A program made the translations under genes and the position numbers. The notes below the pieces were generated by a model. The model did not search any database. It was given only the letters and a program-made list of their open reading frames with translations, and was not told the DNA's origin. A stretch of DNA of 64,000 nucleotides, taken from contig NZ_OZ040189.1 of assembly GCF_964048965.1 (NCBI RefSeq), positions 620,001-684,000 of the forward strand, read 5' to 3'. Shown here piece by piece: positions 52,433-61,880 of the stretch; the stretch's first letter is position 1; every line of letters begins with the position of its first letter. The DNA is from Tenacibaculum sp. 190130A14a (GTDB taxonomy: Bacteria > Bacteroidota > Bacteroidia > Flavobacteriales > Flavobacteriaceae).

Positions 52433-52888
52433 TTATTTAAGATCGTTAAGGTTAATAGCTTTAGGTTTTTGAGCCTCTTGACCGTGCTCAGTTCCTGCGT
52501 AAACATATAAATTTCTGAATAACGCACTACCTAATTTGTTTTTTGGTAACATACCTTTTACTGCTTTTTCGATTAATCTCGTAGGATCTTTCTCGAACAT
52601 TTCTGTAGCAGTAAGTGATCTTTGTCCTCCTGGGTAACCTGTGTGACGGATGTAAGATTTATCTGTCCACTTTTTACCAGTTAAATTGATTTTTTCAGCG
52701 TTGATTACTACAACGTTGTCTCCACAATCTACGTGAGGAGTGAAATTTGGCTTGTACTTACCTCTAATAAGTTTTGCAACTTTAGAAGCTAAACGACCCA
52801 AGTTTTGCCCGTCCGCATCAACAACAACCCACTCTTTGTTTACAGTGCTTTTGTTAGCTGATACTGTTTTGTAACTTAATGTGTTCAT
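52433..52888 (-). CDS. rplM: 50S ribosomal protein L13
   Basis: A 151-aa 50S protein with DADGQNLGRLASKVAKLIRGK, HVDCGDNVVVINAEKI and GMLPKNKLG motifs. It leads the rplM-rpsI-rpsB-tsf run and has the best promoter in the window just upstream. Confidence 0.97.
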   Translation of the reverse strand: MNTLSYKTVSANKSTVNKEWVVVDADGQNLGRLASKVAKLIRGKYKPNFTPHVDCGDNVVVINAEKINLTGKKWTDKSYIRHTGYPGGQRSLTATEMFEKDPTRLIEKAVKGMLPKNKLGSALFRNLYVYAGTEHGQEAQKPKAINLNDLK

Positions 52889-52946
52889 AATTACACGATT
52901 AGTTTTTGTCTTATTAATAATAAATTTTGTCCTTCAAAAAGGTGTG

Positions 52947-52977
52947 CAAATGTACAACTAATTATTTGATTAACAAA
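52947..52977 (-). promoter_or_regulatory. rplM promoter
   Basis: On the minus strand, TTTG (52974-52977) and TACATTTG (52947-52954) are 19 bases apart, a perfect Bacteroidetes promoter. A leader of about 50 bases follows. Confidence 0.85.
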
Positions 52978-53037
52978 TAGTAACTCTTCTTTATTTTTTT
53001 AGGGAATAATTAACATATTATTAAGAAATACAGCGTT

Positions 53038-53045
53038 TACCTTTG
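53038..53045 (+). promoter_or_regulatory. -7 element TACCTTTG before the DUF5916 gene
   Basis: A match to TAnnTTTG, 29 bases before the ATG at 53075. No clear -33 element. Confidence 0.45.
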
Positions 53046-53074
53046 CTCGCATATACGACTCAATCCTTACCCTA

Positions 53075-55684
53075 ATGAAACATCATATTTTATATGCATT
53101 GTCATTATTATTGTTTTTAAAATCATATGGTCAAGAAAGCAATTTAATTCCCAAGAAAATTTATACAACAAATAAGTTAAGTTCAGCTCCTATAATCGAC
53201 GGTGTTTTAGATGATGAAAGTTGGAAAGCACTTGAATGGGGAGGTGATTTTGTGCAGAAAGCACCAACAGAAGGAGTTGCTCCTACCTATCAAACCAAGT
53301 TTAAAATAGGGTATGATGATAAATATTTATACATAGCAATTAGAGCTTTTGATGAAGAACCGGATAAAATCGAAAGAAGATTGTCGAGAAGAGATGGCTT
53401 TGCAGGAGATAGGGTGAATGTGTTAATTGATAGTTATCACGATAAAAGAACAGCATTTGTTTTCACAACAACAGCAGCTGGAGTAAAAGGAGAAGAAATT
53501 GTAACTAGAAATGGAAATAACTGGGACGCAAGTTGGAACCCGATTTGGTACACGGATGCAGTTATTGATGATAAAGGTTGGACCGCCGAAATGAAAATTC
53601 CATTTAGCCAACTGCGTTTTGGTAAGGCCAAAGAGCAAGTTTGGGGATTAAATATTATCAGACAATTCTTTAGAGAGCAAGAACGCTCTTTATGGCAACG
53701 TATACCAAACGATGTTGCTGGTTTTGTTTCTGAAGCAGGAGAACTTCATGGTTTGAAAAACTTAAAGTCTCAAAAACAATTGGAAATACAACCGTTTACT
53801 GTATTACAATATGATTCTTATGAAAAGGAAGGGAATAATCCATTTAGAGATGGAAGCGATTTTAAAGTGAATGGAGGACTAGATGCTAAAATCGGAATAA
53901 CAAATGATTTGACCTTAGATTTAACAATCAATCCTGATTTTGGACAAGTAGAAGCAGACCCTGGAGCTATTGCTTTAGATGGGTTTCAAATTTTCTTTAA
54001 TGAGCAAAGACCCTTTTTTGTAGAGAACAAAAATATTTTCGATTTTCGATTTGCAAACGGACCAGATAATCTTTTTTATAGTAGAAGAATTGGAAGAAGT
54101 CCGCAGCTAAGTCCAGATGCAAATTCTGGAGAGTATGTAGATGTTCCAGTAAATACTTCAATAATAGGGGCAGCTAAATTTTCGGGAAAAACAAGAGATG
54201 GATGGTCTATTGGTATTTTAGAAAGTGTCACCTCTAGCGAATATGCCGAGATTGATGCTAATGGAACGAGGCGAGAAGAAAAAGTAGAGCCTTTAACAAA
54301 TTACTTTGTGGCTAGGGTTCAAAAAGATTTTAATGACAGAAACTCTTATATCGGAGGAATATTTACAGCAACGAATAGAGCTTTAGGTGATATTACCAGT
54401 TTAAGGAAAGCGGCCTATACAGGGGGAGCAGATTTTAGACATGAATGGGATGATAGAAATTATTTTATTCAAGGTGATTTTGTAGCCAGTCATGTTATCG
54501 GAAGTAAAGAAGCCATTGAAGCTACACAGAGATCATTAACTCACCTATTTCAAAGAGTAGATGCAAGTCATGTTGAAGTAGATCCTAATAGAACTTCATT
54601 AACAGGAACGGGGGGAAGAATATTTGGTGGAAAAAGAGGAGGAGGAAATTGGCGTTACTGGGGAGGTTTGAATTGGAGATCTCCAGAATTGGAGTTAAAT
54701 GATATCGGTTTCTTAAGACAGGCTGACGAAATAAGACAGTTTGCTAATGTTCGTTATTTATGGCAAAACCCTACTAAGATTTACAGAGATGCAAATGTGA
54801 GAATGGGAGTATCTTCTGCGTTTGATTTTGAAGGGAATTATAATCGAATAGAATATACATTAAGAGGTAATATTAATTGGATTAATAATTGGTGGACTGA
54901 AGTAGAGTTTGGTCATAAGCCTAGAATTTTTATCAATACTTTTTTAAGAGGTGGACCACGTTGGCGATATTCTGAGGAGAATTTTGCAGTACTTTTCTTT
55001 GGTTCAGATAGGAGTAAAAAGGTGAGTTTTAGAGCAGGAGTAGTACAAAGCGCTACAAAACAAAATAATTTTGCTTTTAGACGTTATGTGTTAGGAATGA
55101 ACTACCAACCATTTGATTCTTTTAATATGTCTTTGGAGACGACTTTTAATGAGAATCCGAACAAAACACAATATGTAACTCAATTAGAACATAATGGGGC
55201 TATGAAATATATATTGGGAAATATTGATCAAAAGACTTTAACTATGACGTTACGATTGAACTATAGTATCAATCCTAACTTGTCTGTTCAATTTTATGGT
55301 CAGCCATTTATATCTAGAGGTAGATATTCGGATTTTAACTTAGTAAGAAATTCTACAGCTGAGAATTTAAATGAGCGAGTAGATTGGTTTGAGCCAAATC
55401 AAATTAGTTTAGTAAATGATGTATATGAGGTAGATGAAAATACAGATGGGACAACAGATTATACTTTTGGAAAGCCTGATTTTTCATTTGTGCAATTCCG
55501 TTCTAATTTAGTCGTTCGTTGGGAGTATATTCCAGGTTCAGAGTTGTTCTTGGTTTGGTCGCAAGGGACCAGTGGTTCAGAAGATCCAAATAGATCATTG
55601 TTTGGAAGTTTAGATAATAGAATATTAAATCAACCTTTAGACAATACTTTTTTAATTAAAGCAACGTATAGATTTGTTAAGTAA
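53075..55684 (+). CDS. DUF5916 outer-membrane protein with CBM9-like N-terminus
   Basis: An 869-aa secreted protein. The signal peptide is MKHHILYALSLLLFLKSYGQ. Residues 30-220 look like a family 9 carbohydrate-binding domain (PIIDGVLDDESWKALEWGGDF, LYIAIRAFDEEPDKI, GWTAEMKIPFSQLRFG), and the rest is a DUF5916 beta-barrel with many aromatic strands, ending TYRFVK. Members are annotated as hydrolases in some genomes, but no catalytic site is visible to me. It is monocistronic, with a hairpin terminator after it. Confidence 0.85.
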   Translation: MKHHILYALSLLLFLKSYGQESNLIPKKIYTTNKLSSAPIIDGVLDDESWKALEWGGDFVQKAPTEGVAPTYQTKFKIGYDDKYLYIAIRAFDEEPDKIERRLSRRDGFAGDRVNVLIDSYHDKRTAFVFTTTAAGVKGEEIVTRNGNNWDASWNPIWYTDAVIDDKGWTAEMKIPFSQLRFGKAKEQVWGLNIIRQFFREQERSLWQRIPNDVAGFVSEAGELHGLKNLKSQKQLEIQPFTVLQYDSYEKEGNNPFRDGSDFKVNGGLDAKIGITNDLTLDLTINPDFGQVEADPGAIALDGFQIFFNEQRPFFVENKNIFDFRFANGPDNLFYSRRIGRSPQLSPDANSGEYVDVPVNTSIIGAAKFSGKTRDGWSIGILESVTSSEYAEIDANGTRREEKVEPLTNYFVARVQKDFNDRNSYIGGIFTATNRALGDITSLRKAAYTGGADFRHEWDDRNYFIQGDFVASHVIGSKEAIEATQRSLTHLFQRVDASHVEVDPNRTSLTGTGGRIFGGKRGGGNWRYWGGLNWRSPELELNDIGFLRQADEIRQFANVRYLWQNPTKIYRDANVRMGVSSAFDFEGNYNRIEYTLRGNINWINNWWTEVEFGHKPRIFINTFLRGGPRWRYSEENFAVLFFGSDRSKKVSFRAGVVQSATKQNNFAFRRYVLGMNYQPFDSFNMSLETTFNENPNKTQYVTQLEHNGAMKYILGNIDQKTLTMTLRLNYSINPNLSVQFYGQPFISRGRYSDFNLVRNSTAENLNERVDWFEPNQISLVNDVYEVDENTDGTTDYTFGKPDFSFVQFRSNLVVRWEYIPGSELFLVWSQGTSGSEDPNRSLFGSLDNRILNQPLDNTFLIKATYRFVK

Positions 55685-55708
55685 ATGATAAACTGAAAAG
55701 ATTAAGCA

Positions 55709-55746
55709 TAAAAAAACTCATCATTTTTTAATGATGAGTTTTTTTA
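55709..55746. terminator. Bidirectional terminator
   Basis: AAAAAACTCATCATT pairs perfectly with AATGATGAGTTTTTT (55711-55745 region) between two convergent genes. Confidence 0.9.
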
Positions 55747-55762
55747 TAAGTTGTTTATGTGA

Positions 55763-56611
55763 TTACTCTACTTTTTGATCTAATAAATCAAAGAATTGAT
55801 TTAAACGAGGTAAAATAATAATCTTGGTTCTTCTGTTTTTAGATTTGTTTGCAGGAGAATCATTAGCTACTAAAGGCATAAAGCTACTTCTACCAGCTGC
55901 GATTAATCTTTGTGGAGCAACGTTGTATTTGTTTTGTAATTCACGTACAATTGCAGTTGAACGCTTTACACTTAAATCCCAGTTATCTTTCAAACTAGAA
56001 TTTCCAGCTATTGGAGTATCATCAGTGTGTCCTTCAATCATAACGTCCATTTCTGGTTGACCATTTACAACAGTAGCAACTTTTTCTAATACTTTAGAAG
56101 CTTTGTCCGTTATTGTATAGCTACCGCTCTTAAATAATAATTTGTCAGAAATAGAAATGAAAACAACCGTTTTTTCAACATTTACTTCGATGTCTTCATC
56201 ATCAATACCTGCTTGTAATTCTTTCTTTAAATGGAAAGCAACTACTAAGTTTAATGAATCTTTTTTAGAAGCTGCTGCTCTAATCTTATTGATATACTTG
56301 TCTTTTTTGCTTAACTGCGTAAGAGTTTCTTTAATGTTATCGTTAGCACCTTTAGTCAATACAGTTAAGTTTTCAACTTGCTGTAAGGTGTTTTCCTTGT
56401 CTTTCTTTAATTCTTGTACTCTTGATTCTAAAGAAACAGCTTGATCTTGATACTTTTCCTTTTCAACTAAACACTTTGTAAGATTTGCTTTTACAGCTAA
56501 TAATTCTTCTTTCGTTTGATCGTGTTTTGCTTTTAAAGCATCAAGTTCTTTCGTAGAAGCACAAGAAGCCATTAAAGCAACTGCTGATAATAATAAAAAT
56601 ATTTTTCTCAT
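55763..56611 (-). CDS. OmpA-family lipoprotein with coiled coil
   Basis: A 282-aa lipoprotein (signal MRKIFLLLSAVALMASC, lipid on Cys17), a coiled-coil stretch (about 20-120) and a C-terminal OmpA domain (about 150-270) with the peptidoglycan-binding motif VMIEGHTDDTPIAG and NRRTKIIILP. It probably ties the outer membrane to the cell wall. A 16-bp palindrome and a -7 element lie in its leader. Confidence 0.92.
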   Translation of the reverse strand: MRKIFLLLSAVALMASCASTKELDALKAKHDQTKEELLAVKANLTKCLVEKEKYQDQAVSLESRVQELKKDKENTLQQVENLTVLTKGANDNIKETLTQLSKKDKYINKIRAAASKKDSLNLVVAFHLKKELQAGIDDEDIEVNVEKTVVFISISDKLLFKSGSYTITDKASKVLEKVATVVNGQPEMDVMIEGHTDDTPIAGNSSLKDNWDLSVKRSTAIVRELQNKYNVAPQRLIAAGRSSFMPLVANDSPANKSKNRRTKIIILPRLNQFFDLLDQKVE

Positions 56612-56616
56612 TTTAA

Positions 56617-56632
56617 ATCTAAAATTTTAGAT
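56617..56632. repeat. 16-bp palindrome in the OmpA-lipoprotein leader
   Basis: ATCTAAAATTTTAGAT is a perfect palindrome starting 6 bases before the start codon. It could bind a dimeric regulator or fold in the RNA. Confidence 0.6.
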
Positions 56633-56655
56633 GCGTTATTAAATCTAATAAGAAA

Positions 56656-56663
56656 CAAATTTA
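56656..56663 (-). promoter_or_regulatory. -7 element TAAATTTG before the OmpA-lipoprotein gene
   Basis: A minus-strand match to TAnnTTTG, 45 bases before the start codon. No clear -33. Confidence 0.45.
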
Positions 56664-56721
56664 TAAAAATGAAGACATAAAAAAGACTGTTAACAATCTT
56701 TTATGATATATTCAATAAAGT

Positions 56722-56729
56722 TATTTTTG
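56722..56729 (+). promoter_or_regulatory. -7 element TATTTTTG before apbE
   Basis: A match to TAnnTTTG, 18 bases before the apbE ATG. Confidence 0.45.
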
Positions 56730-56747
56730 TGATAAAATTAATTTTAA

Positions 56748-57716
56748 ATGAAAAACATAGTATATGTACTAGCATTGCTAGTAATATTTTCTTGTAAAAA
56801 AGAAACGACAATTAAAGAAGTAAAATTGCAGGGAGGTGTTTTTGGAACGGTATATCACATTACATATCTAGGTGGTGATAATTATCAAAATTCAATAGAC
56901 AGTTTGTTTCAGGCTGTGAATCAATCGTTATCTACTTATATTCCAACTTCAGATATTTCTATGATTAATGAAGGGTATGCTTTTGTAGTGGTTGATGATA
57001 TGTTTGAAGAAGTTTTTCAAAAATCGAAACGAATTTTTAAAGAAACCAATGGTTATTTTGATCCTACCGTATGCGAATTAGTAAATGCTTGGGGTTTTGG
57101 ATATAAAAAAGAGAAGAAAGATTTAGATTCGTTGCAAGTGAAAGAATTAATGAAGCTGGTTGGGTTTGACAAAGTTGAACTAAAAAATAGAAAGGTGGTA
57201 AAACAATCTTCTAAAATGTGTTTGGATTTTAATTCTATAGCAAAAGGATATGGAATTGATGTGATTGGACGTTTTTTAGAAAGTAAAAATGTTGCGAATT
57301 ATTTAGTAGAAATAGGAGGGGAGATAAGAGCAAGAGGGAAAAACAAGCGAGGTAAATTATGGACAGTTGCTATTGATGATCCCAATACTGATGGAACTCG
57401 AAGTGTTTCTAGACTTGTGAAGTTAGATAATGCGTCTATGGCGGGTTCGGGAAATTATAGAAAATATCGAATGACGAAAGATGGAAGAAAAGTGGTGCAT
57501 ACCATTAATCCTAAAACAGGTTTTGCTACAGAAAGTAATTTGTTAAGTGCTACTGTATATGGAAAGGTTGATTGTGCAGATGTAGATGCTTATGCGACCT
57601 CTTTTATGGCAATGGGACTAGAAAAATCAAAAGTCTTTTTAGAAAAGCACCCTGAGATTAAAGCAGTGCTTTTATATGCGAATGAGAAAGGTGAGATTAT
57701 AGAGTTTAAAAATTAG
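56748..57716 (+). CDS. apbE: FAD:protein FMN transferase (ApbE), lipoprotein
   Basis: Attaches FMN covalently to Thr of Na+-NQR and related redox subunits. The 322-aa lipoprotein (signal VLALLVIFSC) shows GGVFGTVYHITYLG, the segment LDFNSIAKGYGIDVIGRFL, VEIGGEIRARGK, and the C-terminal MAGSGNYRKYR and CADVDAYATSFMAMG motif with the Mg-binding Asp. No flavinylated partner gene is in the window. It is followed 22 bases later by an unknown lipoprotein on the same strand. Confidence 0.94.
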   Translation: MKNIVYVLALLVIFSCKKETTIKEVKLQGGVFGTVYHITYLGGDNYQNSIDSLFQAVNQSLSTYIPTSDISMINEGYAFVVVDDMFEEVFQKSKRIFKETNGYFDPTVCELVNAWGFGYKKEKKDLDSLQVKELMKLVGFDKVELKNRKVVKQSSKMCLDFNSIAKGYGIDVIGRFLESKNVANYLVEIGGEIRARGKNKRGKLWTVAIDDPNTDGTRSVSRLVKLDNASMAGSGNYRKYRMTKDGRKVVHTINPKTGFATESNLLSATVYGKVDCADVDAYATSFMAMGLEKSKVFLEKHPEIKAVLLYANEKGEIIEFKN

Positions 57717-57738
57717 AAAGTAACTTTAAATTGTTGTT

Positions 57739-58182
57739 ATGAAAAAAGTTTTTTTATTTATGATATTGCTTTCATTTTTCTCTTGTAAAGAGGAATGTAC
57801 CGAAAGAGAAATTGTTTTTAAGTTGAATAAATTGTCTAATACAATTTATCTAGAAGAGGTTGATGGTTTACGAGAGTATTTTAAGAATAAGTCTTTGGAG
57901 CAGCCAAAAATGTATGGGGAGTTTTATCAAAGAATGGTGGTAATTGAGAAGGTAATTGGAGAGGTTGCGAATCTTAAAAGTGTTGAAGATAAAAGAGAAC
58001 ATATGGAAGGGCTGAGAAAAGAGATGAATGATTTAATTGAAGATCGAGATTTGAAACTTCTTTATCATGATGCGAATTCAGAAGATGTAGAGTTGTTTAA
58101 TTCTTTGCTTGAGAATGATTTGAATAGGATGTTGTATTATCTTTATAAAGAGGCCTATGCGAATTCGAAAGCAGTTTTTTAG
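57739..58182 (+). CDS. Hypothetical lipoprotein
   Basis: A 147-aa lipoprotein (signal MKKVFLFMILLSFFSC, lipid on Cys16) made almost entirely of charged helices, with a second Cys soon after the lipid site (KEECTE). Family unknown. It lies 22 bases after apbE and probably shares its transcript. It ends 4 bases before the convergent methyltransferase gene, with no terminator between. Confidence 0.75.
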   Translation: MKKVFLFMILLSFFSCKEECTEREIVFKLNKLSNTIYLEEVDGLREYFKNKSLEQPKMYGEFYQRMVVIEKVIGEVANLKSVEDKREHMEGLRKEMNDLIEDRDLKLLYHDANSEDVELFNSLLENDLNRMLYYLYKEAYANSKAVF

Positions 58183-58186
58183 AGAA

Positions 58187-58954
58187 CTATTTATAACAAA
58201 CGGGTAAAATTTCACCTTTCATTAAGGCATATCGTTCTAGTAGTTCTGGAGCGATTTTTTTTGTGTAATCTATTTCATCAACTTGAAATCCAATAGAGCG
58301 TAATTTGTCAAAATAATCACGGCCATATACACGCACATGATCATATTGTCCGAATATCTCGGCACGTTCTTTTGGGTCGGTAATAGAATCGTCTTCAAAA
58401 GTGGTTTCTCTAGATAAATCTTGTGGGATTTGAAATATTCCCATGCCTCCTTTTTTTAACACGCGATACAATTCTTGCATGGCTTTTGTGTCATCTGGAA
58501 TATGTTCTAAAACATGATTGCAAAAAATGATATCATAAGAATTGTCTTCAAACGGTAAATCGCATATGTCTGCTTTAACATCGGCAATAGGTGATTCTAA
58601 ATCTGAAGTAGTGTAATAAATGTTTTTTAGTTTTTTAAAACGATCTAAAAAACATTGTTCTGGAGCAATATGTAATACTTTTCGCTGCGCATTGGAAGTA
58701 AAGAAATCAGTTTCATCCTTTAAAAACAACCAAAGTAAACGGTGTCTTTCTAAAGATAAAGTAGACGGAGATAATGCATTTTCTCGTTGTGCACCATATC
58801 CATAGGGTAAAAATTTACGGAACGATTTTTCATCAATAGGATCCGTAAATTTATCACCTTTTAACCACCAAGCTACCAAAGGGCGCACCCAATAACTCGC
58901 TTTGATTAAAATGGGTCTTGGAATAGTATTTAATACTGCCTTAAATAAAGACAT
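58187..58954 (-). CDS. SAM-dependent methyltransferase
   Basis: A 255-aa class I methyltransferase. The Rossmann core reads KVLHIAPEQCF, then TSDLESPIADVKADICDLPFEDNSYDIIFCNHVLEHIPDD and YRVLKKGGMGIFQIP, matching the Methyltransf_11 type. The N-terminal 90 residues are basic and unknown. Its gene starts 1 base after map ends, so they are co-transcribed. The substrate is unknown. Confidence 0.88.
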   Translation of the reverse strand: MSLFKAVLNTIPRPILIKASYWVRPLVAWWLKGDKFTDPIDEKSFRKFLPYGYGAQRENALSPSTLSLERHRLLWLFLKDETDFFTSNAQRKVLHIAPEQCFLDRFKKLKNIYYTTSDLESPIADVKADICDLPFEDNSYDIIFCNHVLEHIPDDTKAMQELYRVLKKGGMGIFQIPQDLSRETTFEDDSITDPKERAEIFGQYDHVRVYGRDYFDKLRSIGFQVDEIDYTKKIAPELLERYALMKGEILPVCYK

Positions 58955-58955
58955 C

Positions 58956-59774
58956 TTATAAGACTAAAGGTTGCTGTCTAAACTCGTTTTCCTCATCGCT
59001 CTCAATGCCTAAAGCTTCATAGATGTACTGGAAAGTAGATAATAGTTCTGGTTTGCCATCTACAATAGCTACATCATGTTCGAAATGAGCAGAAGGTTTA
59101 TTATCTAAAGTAGTAATCGTCCACCCATCACTATGTTGACGGATTTTATGGGTTCCCATGTTAATCATAGGTTCGATTGCTACAACCATTCCTTCAACAA
59201 ATTTCTTACCACGACCTCTTTTACCATAATTAGGCATTTCTGGATCTTCGTGCATCGTTCTTCCTAATCCATGACCTACCAATTCACGTACTACTCCATA
59301 ACCATGTTTTTCACAATAATTTTGAATAGCAAATCCAACATCTCCTACACGATTCCCAACTTTTAATTGACGAATACCTTCGTATAAACTTTCTTTAGTT
59401 ACTTGTAAAAGTTTTTGTGTTTCAGGAGCAATTTCACCAACAGCAAAAGTATATGCATGATCACCGTAAAACCCATTTTTAATAGCTCCGCAGTCAATAG
59501 AGATAATATCTCCTTCTTGTAATGGAGCCTTGTTTGGAATACCATGTACAACTTGAGTGTTTGGACTCATGCAAAGTGTATTCGGAAAATCATATAAACC
59601 TAAAAAACCAGGGATAGCTCCTTGTTCTCTAATAAACTCTTCAGCAAGCTTGTCGAGATATAAAGTAGAAACTCCAGGTTTTACTTCTTTAGCAAGCATT
59701 CCTAAAGTTTTAGATACTACCAAGGCACTTTCGCGCATTAGTTCGATTTCTTCTCTGGATTTTTGTATTATCAT
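58956..59774 (-). CDS. map: Methionine aminopeptidase, type I
   Basis: Removes the initiator Met. The start MIIQKSREEIELMRES at 59774 is preferred over one 21 bases upstream. The 272-aa protein has the metal ligands in ISIDCGAIKNGFYGDHAYTF, HGLGRTMHEDPEMPNYG and VVAIEPMINMG. Its promoter -7 element (59793-59800) overlaps the 3' end of the upstream gene. A methyltransferase gene follows 1 base later. Confidence 0.96.
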   Translation of the reverse strand: MIIQKSREEIELMRESALVVSKTLGMLAKEVKPGVSTLYLDKLAEEFIREQGAIPGFLGLYDFPNTLCMSPNTQVVHGIPNKAPLQEGDIISIDCGAIKNGFYGDHAYTFAVGEIAPETQKLLQVTKESLYEGIRQLKVGNRVGDVGFAIQNYCEKHGYGVVRELVGHGLGRTMHEDPEMPNYGKRGRGKKFVEGMVVAIEPMINMGTHKIRQHSDGWTITTLDNKPSAHFEHDVAIVDGKPELLSTFQYIYEALGIESDEENEFRQQPLVL

Positions 59775-59792
59775 GGTGAAAATTTTGAAGCG

Positions 59793-59800
59793 CAAATTTA
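59793..59800 (-). promoter_or_regulatory. -7 element TAAATTTG before map
   Basis: A minus-strand match to TAnnTTTG, 18 bases before the map start codon and immediately after the stop of the upstream gene. Confidence 0.45.
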
Positions 59801-59803
59801 CGT

Positions 59804-60334
59804 TTATTTTTGATATGGATGTTTGTATTCTTGACCAGATACGATTTTTAAAAAATCTTTTTCCACAGTACTGTCGTCAACAGCATGTTCAACAAAGCGA
59901 CCTATTTCTTTTCCATCTTTGTAAAAGATAAAAGTAGGTACACGAATAATGTTTAAGTTTTCCTCTAAACCATTGGCTTTTTTTTGACGATTAACTCCAA
60001 CTAACTCCATGTTTTTGTAGTTAAATTCTGCTTCATCTAAGATTTTATAAAGATTAGGAATCTCTCTTTGGCTATCTCCACACCAAGTTCCCATAAAGCC
60101 TTTGATCTTTACATCTTTTAGAAGAGGTTTGAGTTTTTCAACAACATCTTTATCTGTTTCATAATAGTTGTAAAAATCGTTGAACCATTCGCTACCATAA
60201 GGTTCTTGTTGAAAGCTGGTTTTATTAACAAAGCCAACTAGGTTTCCGTCGGTGTCTTTTACAGCCATTGTTTTTTTAGGTGCAGCACAAGCAACTATTA
60301 AGGTAACGGCAAATAATAATATGTTTTTTTTCAT
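59804..60334 (-). CDS. Thioredoxin-fold lipoprotein with degenerate WCGDS motif
   Basis: A 176-aa protein with a lipoprotein-like signal (MKKNILLFAVTLIVAC) and a thioredoxin fold: IKGFMGTWCGDSQREIPNL, MELVGVNRQKK, and the cis-Pro strand NIIRVPTFIFYKDGKEIGRF. Only one Cys of the active site remains (Cys in WCGDS), as in the cytoplasmic protein at 12603. The ATG at 60334 is chosen over a TTG 18 bases upstream. It starts 10 bases after gpmI ends. Function unknown. Confidence 0.85.
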   Translation of the reverse strand: MKKNILLFAVTLIVACAAPKKTMAVKDTDGNLVGFVNKTSFQQEPYGSEWFNDFYNYYETDKDVVEKLKPLLKDVKIKGFMGTWCGDSQREIPNLYKILDEAEFNYKNMELVGVNRQKKANGLEENLNIIRVPTFIFYKDGKEIGRFVEHAVDDSTVEKDFLKIVSGQEYKHPYQK

Positions 60335-60344
60335 TGAAAATTTT

Positions 60345-61862
60345 TTAAACAAGTGAATGTCTTGTCATTTCTTTTGGTTGCTCCACACCCATTAAATTTA
60401 AAATTGTTGGAGCGATGTCACCCAAGATACCATTTTTAATTGATTTTAAATCTTTATCAATTAAAATCATAGGAACAGGATTTGTCGTATGTGCCGTATG
60501 AGGTGACCCATCAGGGTTAATCATTGTTTCACAATTTCCATGATCTGCAATTAGAATGGTAGTGTAGTCATTTTCTAATGCGGTTGTAACCACATCATTT
60601 ACACAATTATCTACAGCTTCACATGCTTTTACAGCGGCTTCAAAAACACCTGTATGTCCTACCATATCTCCGTTAGCAAAGTTTAAACAAACAAAATTAA
60701 CGTCTCCAGCTTTTAATTCAGGAACAATCGCATCTCTAATTTCAAAAGCACTCATTTCTGGTTTTAAATCGTAGGTAGCTACTTTTGGAGAAGGGCATAA
60801 CAAACGTTTTTCTCCATTAAACTCTTTTTCTCTACCGCCAGAAAAGAAGAAAGTAACATGTGGGTACTTTTCAGTTTCAGCAATTCTTATTTGAGTTTTT
60901 CCAGCTGATTCTAATACTTCTCCTAAAGTGTTTTCTATATTCTTATTGTCATAAACAACATTGATATTGTTAAATGTATCATCGTAGTTCGTTAACGTTA
61001 CAAAGTACAATGGTAGTTTTTTCATGTTGAAATCACCAAAGTCCTTTTGACTTAAAACTTCTGTTAATTGGCGTCCTCTATCAGTTCTAAAATTGAAGAA
61101 AATGACAACGTCATCATTTTTAATAGTTGCTTTTGGTTGATTGTTTTCATTAACCATAACTATTGGCTTGATAAACTCGTCTGTTACTCCATTATGGTAA
61201 CTTTGTTCAATACTTTTATCTGCATTTGTACTGTAGGATCCTTTTCCATGAACTAAAGCGTCGTAAGCTAATTGAACACGTTCCCAACGTTTGTCTCTAT
61301 CCATTGCATAATAACGACCCGTGATTGACGCTAATTCACCGGTAGTTTCTTGCATGTGTTCTTGAATGTCGTTGATAAAGTATTTTCCTGATTTAGGGTC
61401 ACAATCACGACCATCAGTAAAGGCGTGTAAAAACACATTTTTTAATCCATAATCATCTGCCGCTCCTAAAAGGCCTTTCAAATGATTAATGTGAGAATGA
61501 ATTCCACCATTGGAAACTAGTCCTAAAAAATGAACATTTTTATTATTTGCTTTAGCATACTCAAAGGCATTCAACAATTCTTGTTCTTGAGCTAAAGCTC
61601 CGTCTTTAACAGCATTGTTGATTTTTGCTAAATTTTGATATACAATTCTACCCGCACCCAGGTTCATATGTCCTACTTCTGAGTTTCCCATTTGACCTTC
61701 TGGTAAGCCTACATGTTCACCATCAGTACGCAATTCAGCATGAGGAAACTTGTCATAAAGAGAATTAATAAAAGGTGTTTTAGCATTGTATATAGCAGAT
61801 ACTTTTGGGTCTTGAGTAATTCCCCAACCATCTAGTATCATTAAAATAACTTTCTTGTTCAT
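60345..61862 (-). CDS. gpmI: 2,3-bisphosphoglycerate-independent phosphoglycerate mutase
   Basis: Glycolytic interconversion of 3- and 2-phosphoglycerate. The start MNKKVILMILDGWG at 61862 is chosen over one 21 bases upstream. The 505-aa product has the metal Asp in LMILDGWG, the phospho-Ser region GQMGNSEVGHMNLGAGRIVYQ, HAFTDGRDCDPKSG, and the C-terminal metal sites ADHGNCETM and PHTAHTTNPVP. A -7 element lies upstream at 61881-61888. It is followed by a thioredoxin-fold lipoprotein. Confidence 0.97.
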   Translation of the reverse strand: MNKKVILMILDGWGITQDPKVSAIYNAKTPFINSLYDKFPHAELRTDGEHVGLPEGQMGNSEVGHMNLGAGRIVYQNLAKINNAVKDGALAQEQELLNAFEYAKANNKNVHFLGLVSNGGIHSHINHLKGLLGAADDYGLKNVFLHAFTDGRDCDPKSGKYFINDIQEHMQETTGELASITGRYYAMDRDKRWERVQLAYDALVHGKGSYSTNADKSIEQSYHNGVTDEFIKPIVMVNENNQPKATIKNDDVVIFFNFRTDRGRQLTEVLSQKDFGDFNMKKLPLYFVTLTNYDDTFNNINVVYDNKNIENTLGEVLESAGKTQIRIAETEKYPHVTFFFSGGREKEFNGEKRLLCPSPKVATYDLKPEMSAFEIRDAIVPELKAGDVNFVCLNFANGDMVGHTGVFEAAVKACEAVDNCVNDVVTTALENDYTTILIADHGNCETMINPDGSPHTAHTTNPVPMILIDKDLKSIKNGILGDIAPTILNLMGVEQPKEMTRHSLV

Positions 61863-61880
61863 TTGTCGTGTTTTGAAGCA

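Noticed and set aside
52931..52942. Small hairpin CCTT/AAGG in the rplM leader as an L13 autoregulatory element
   Set aside because: It is only 4 bp and overlaps the likely transcription start, so it would not fold fully in the mRNA.
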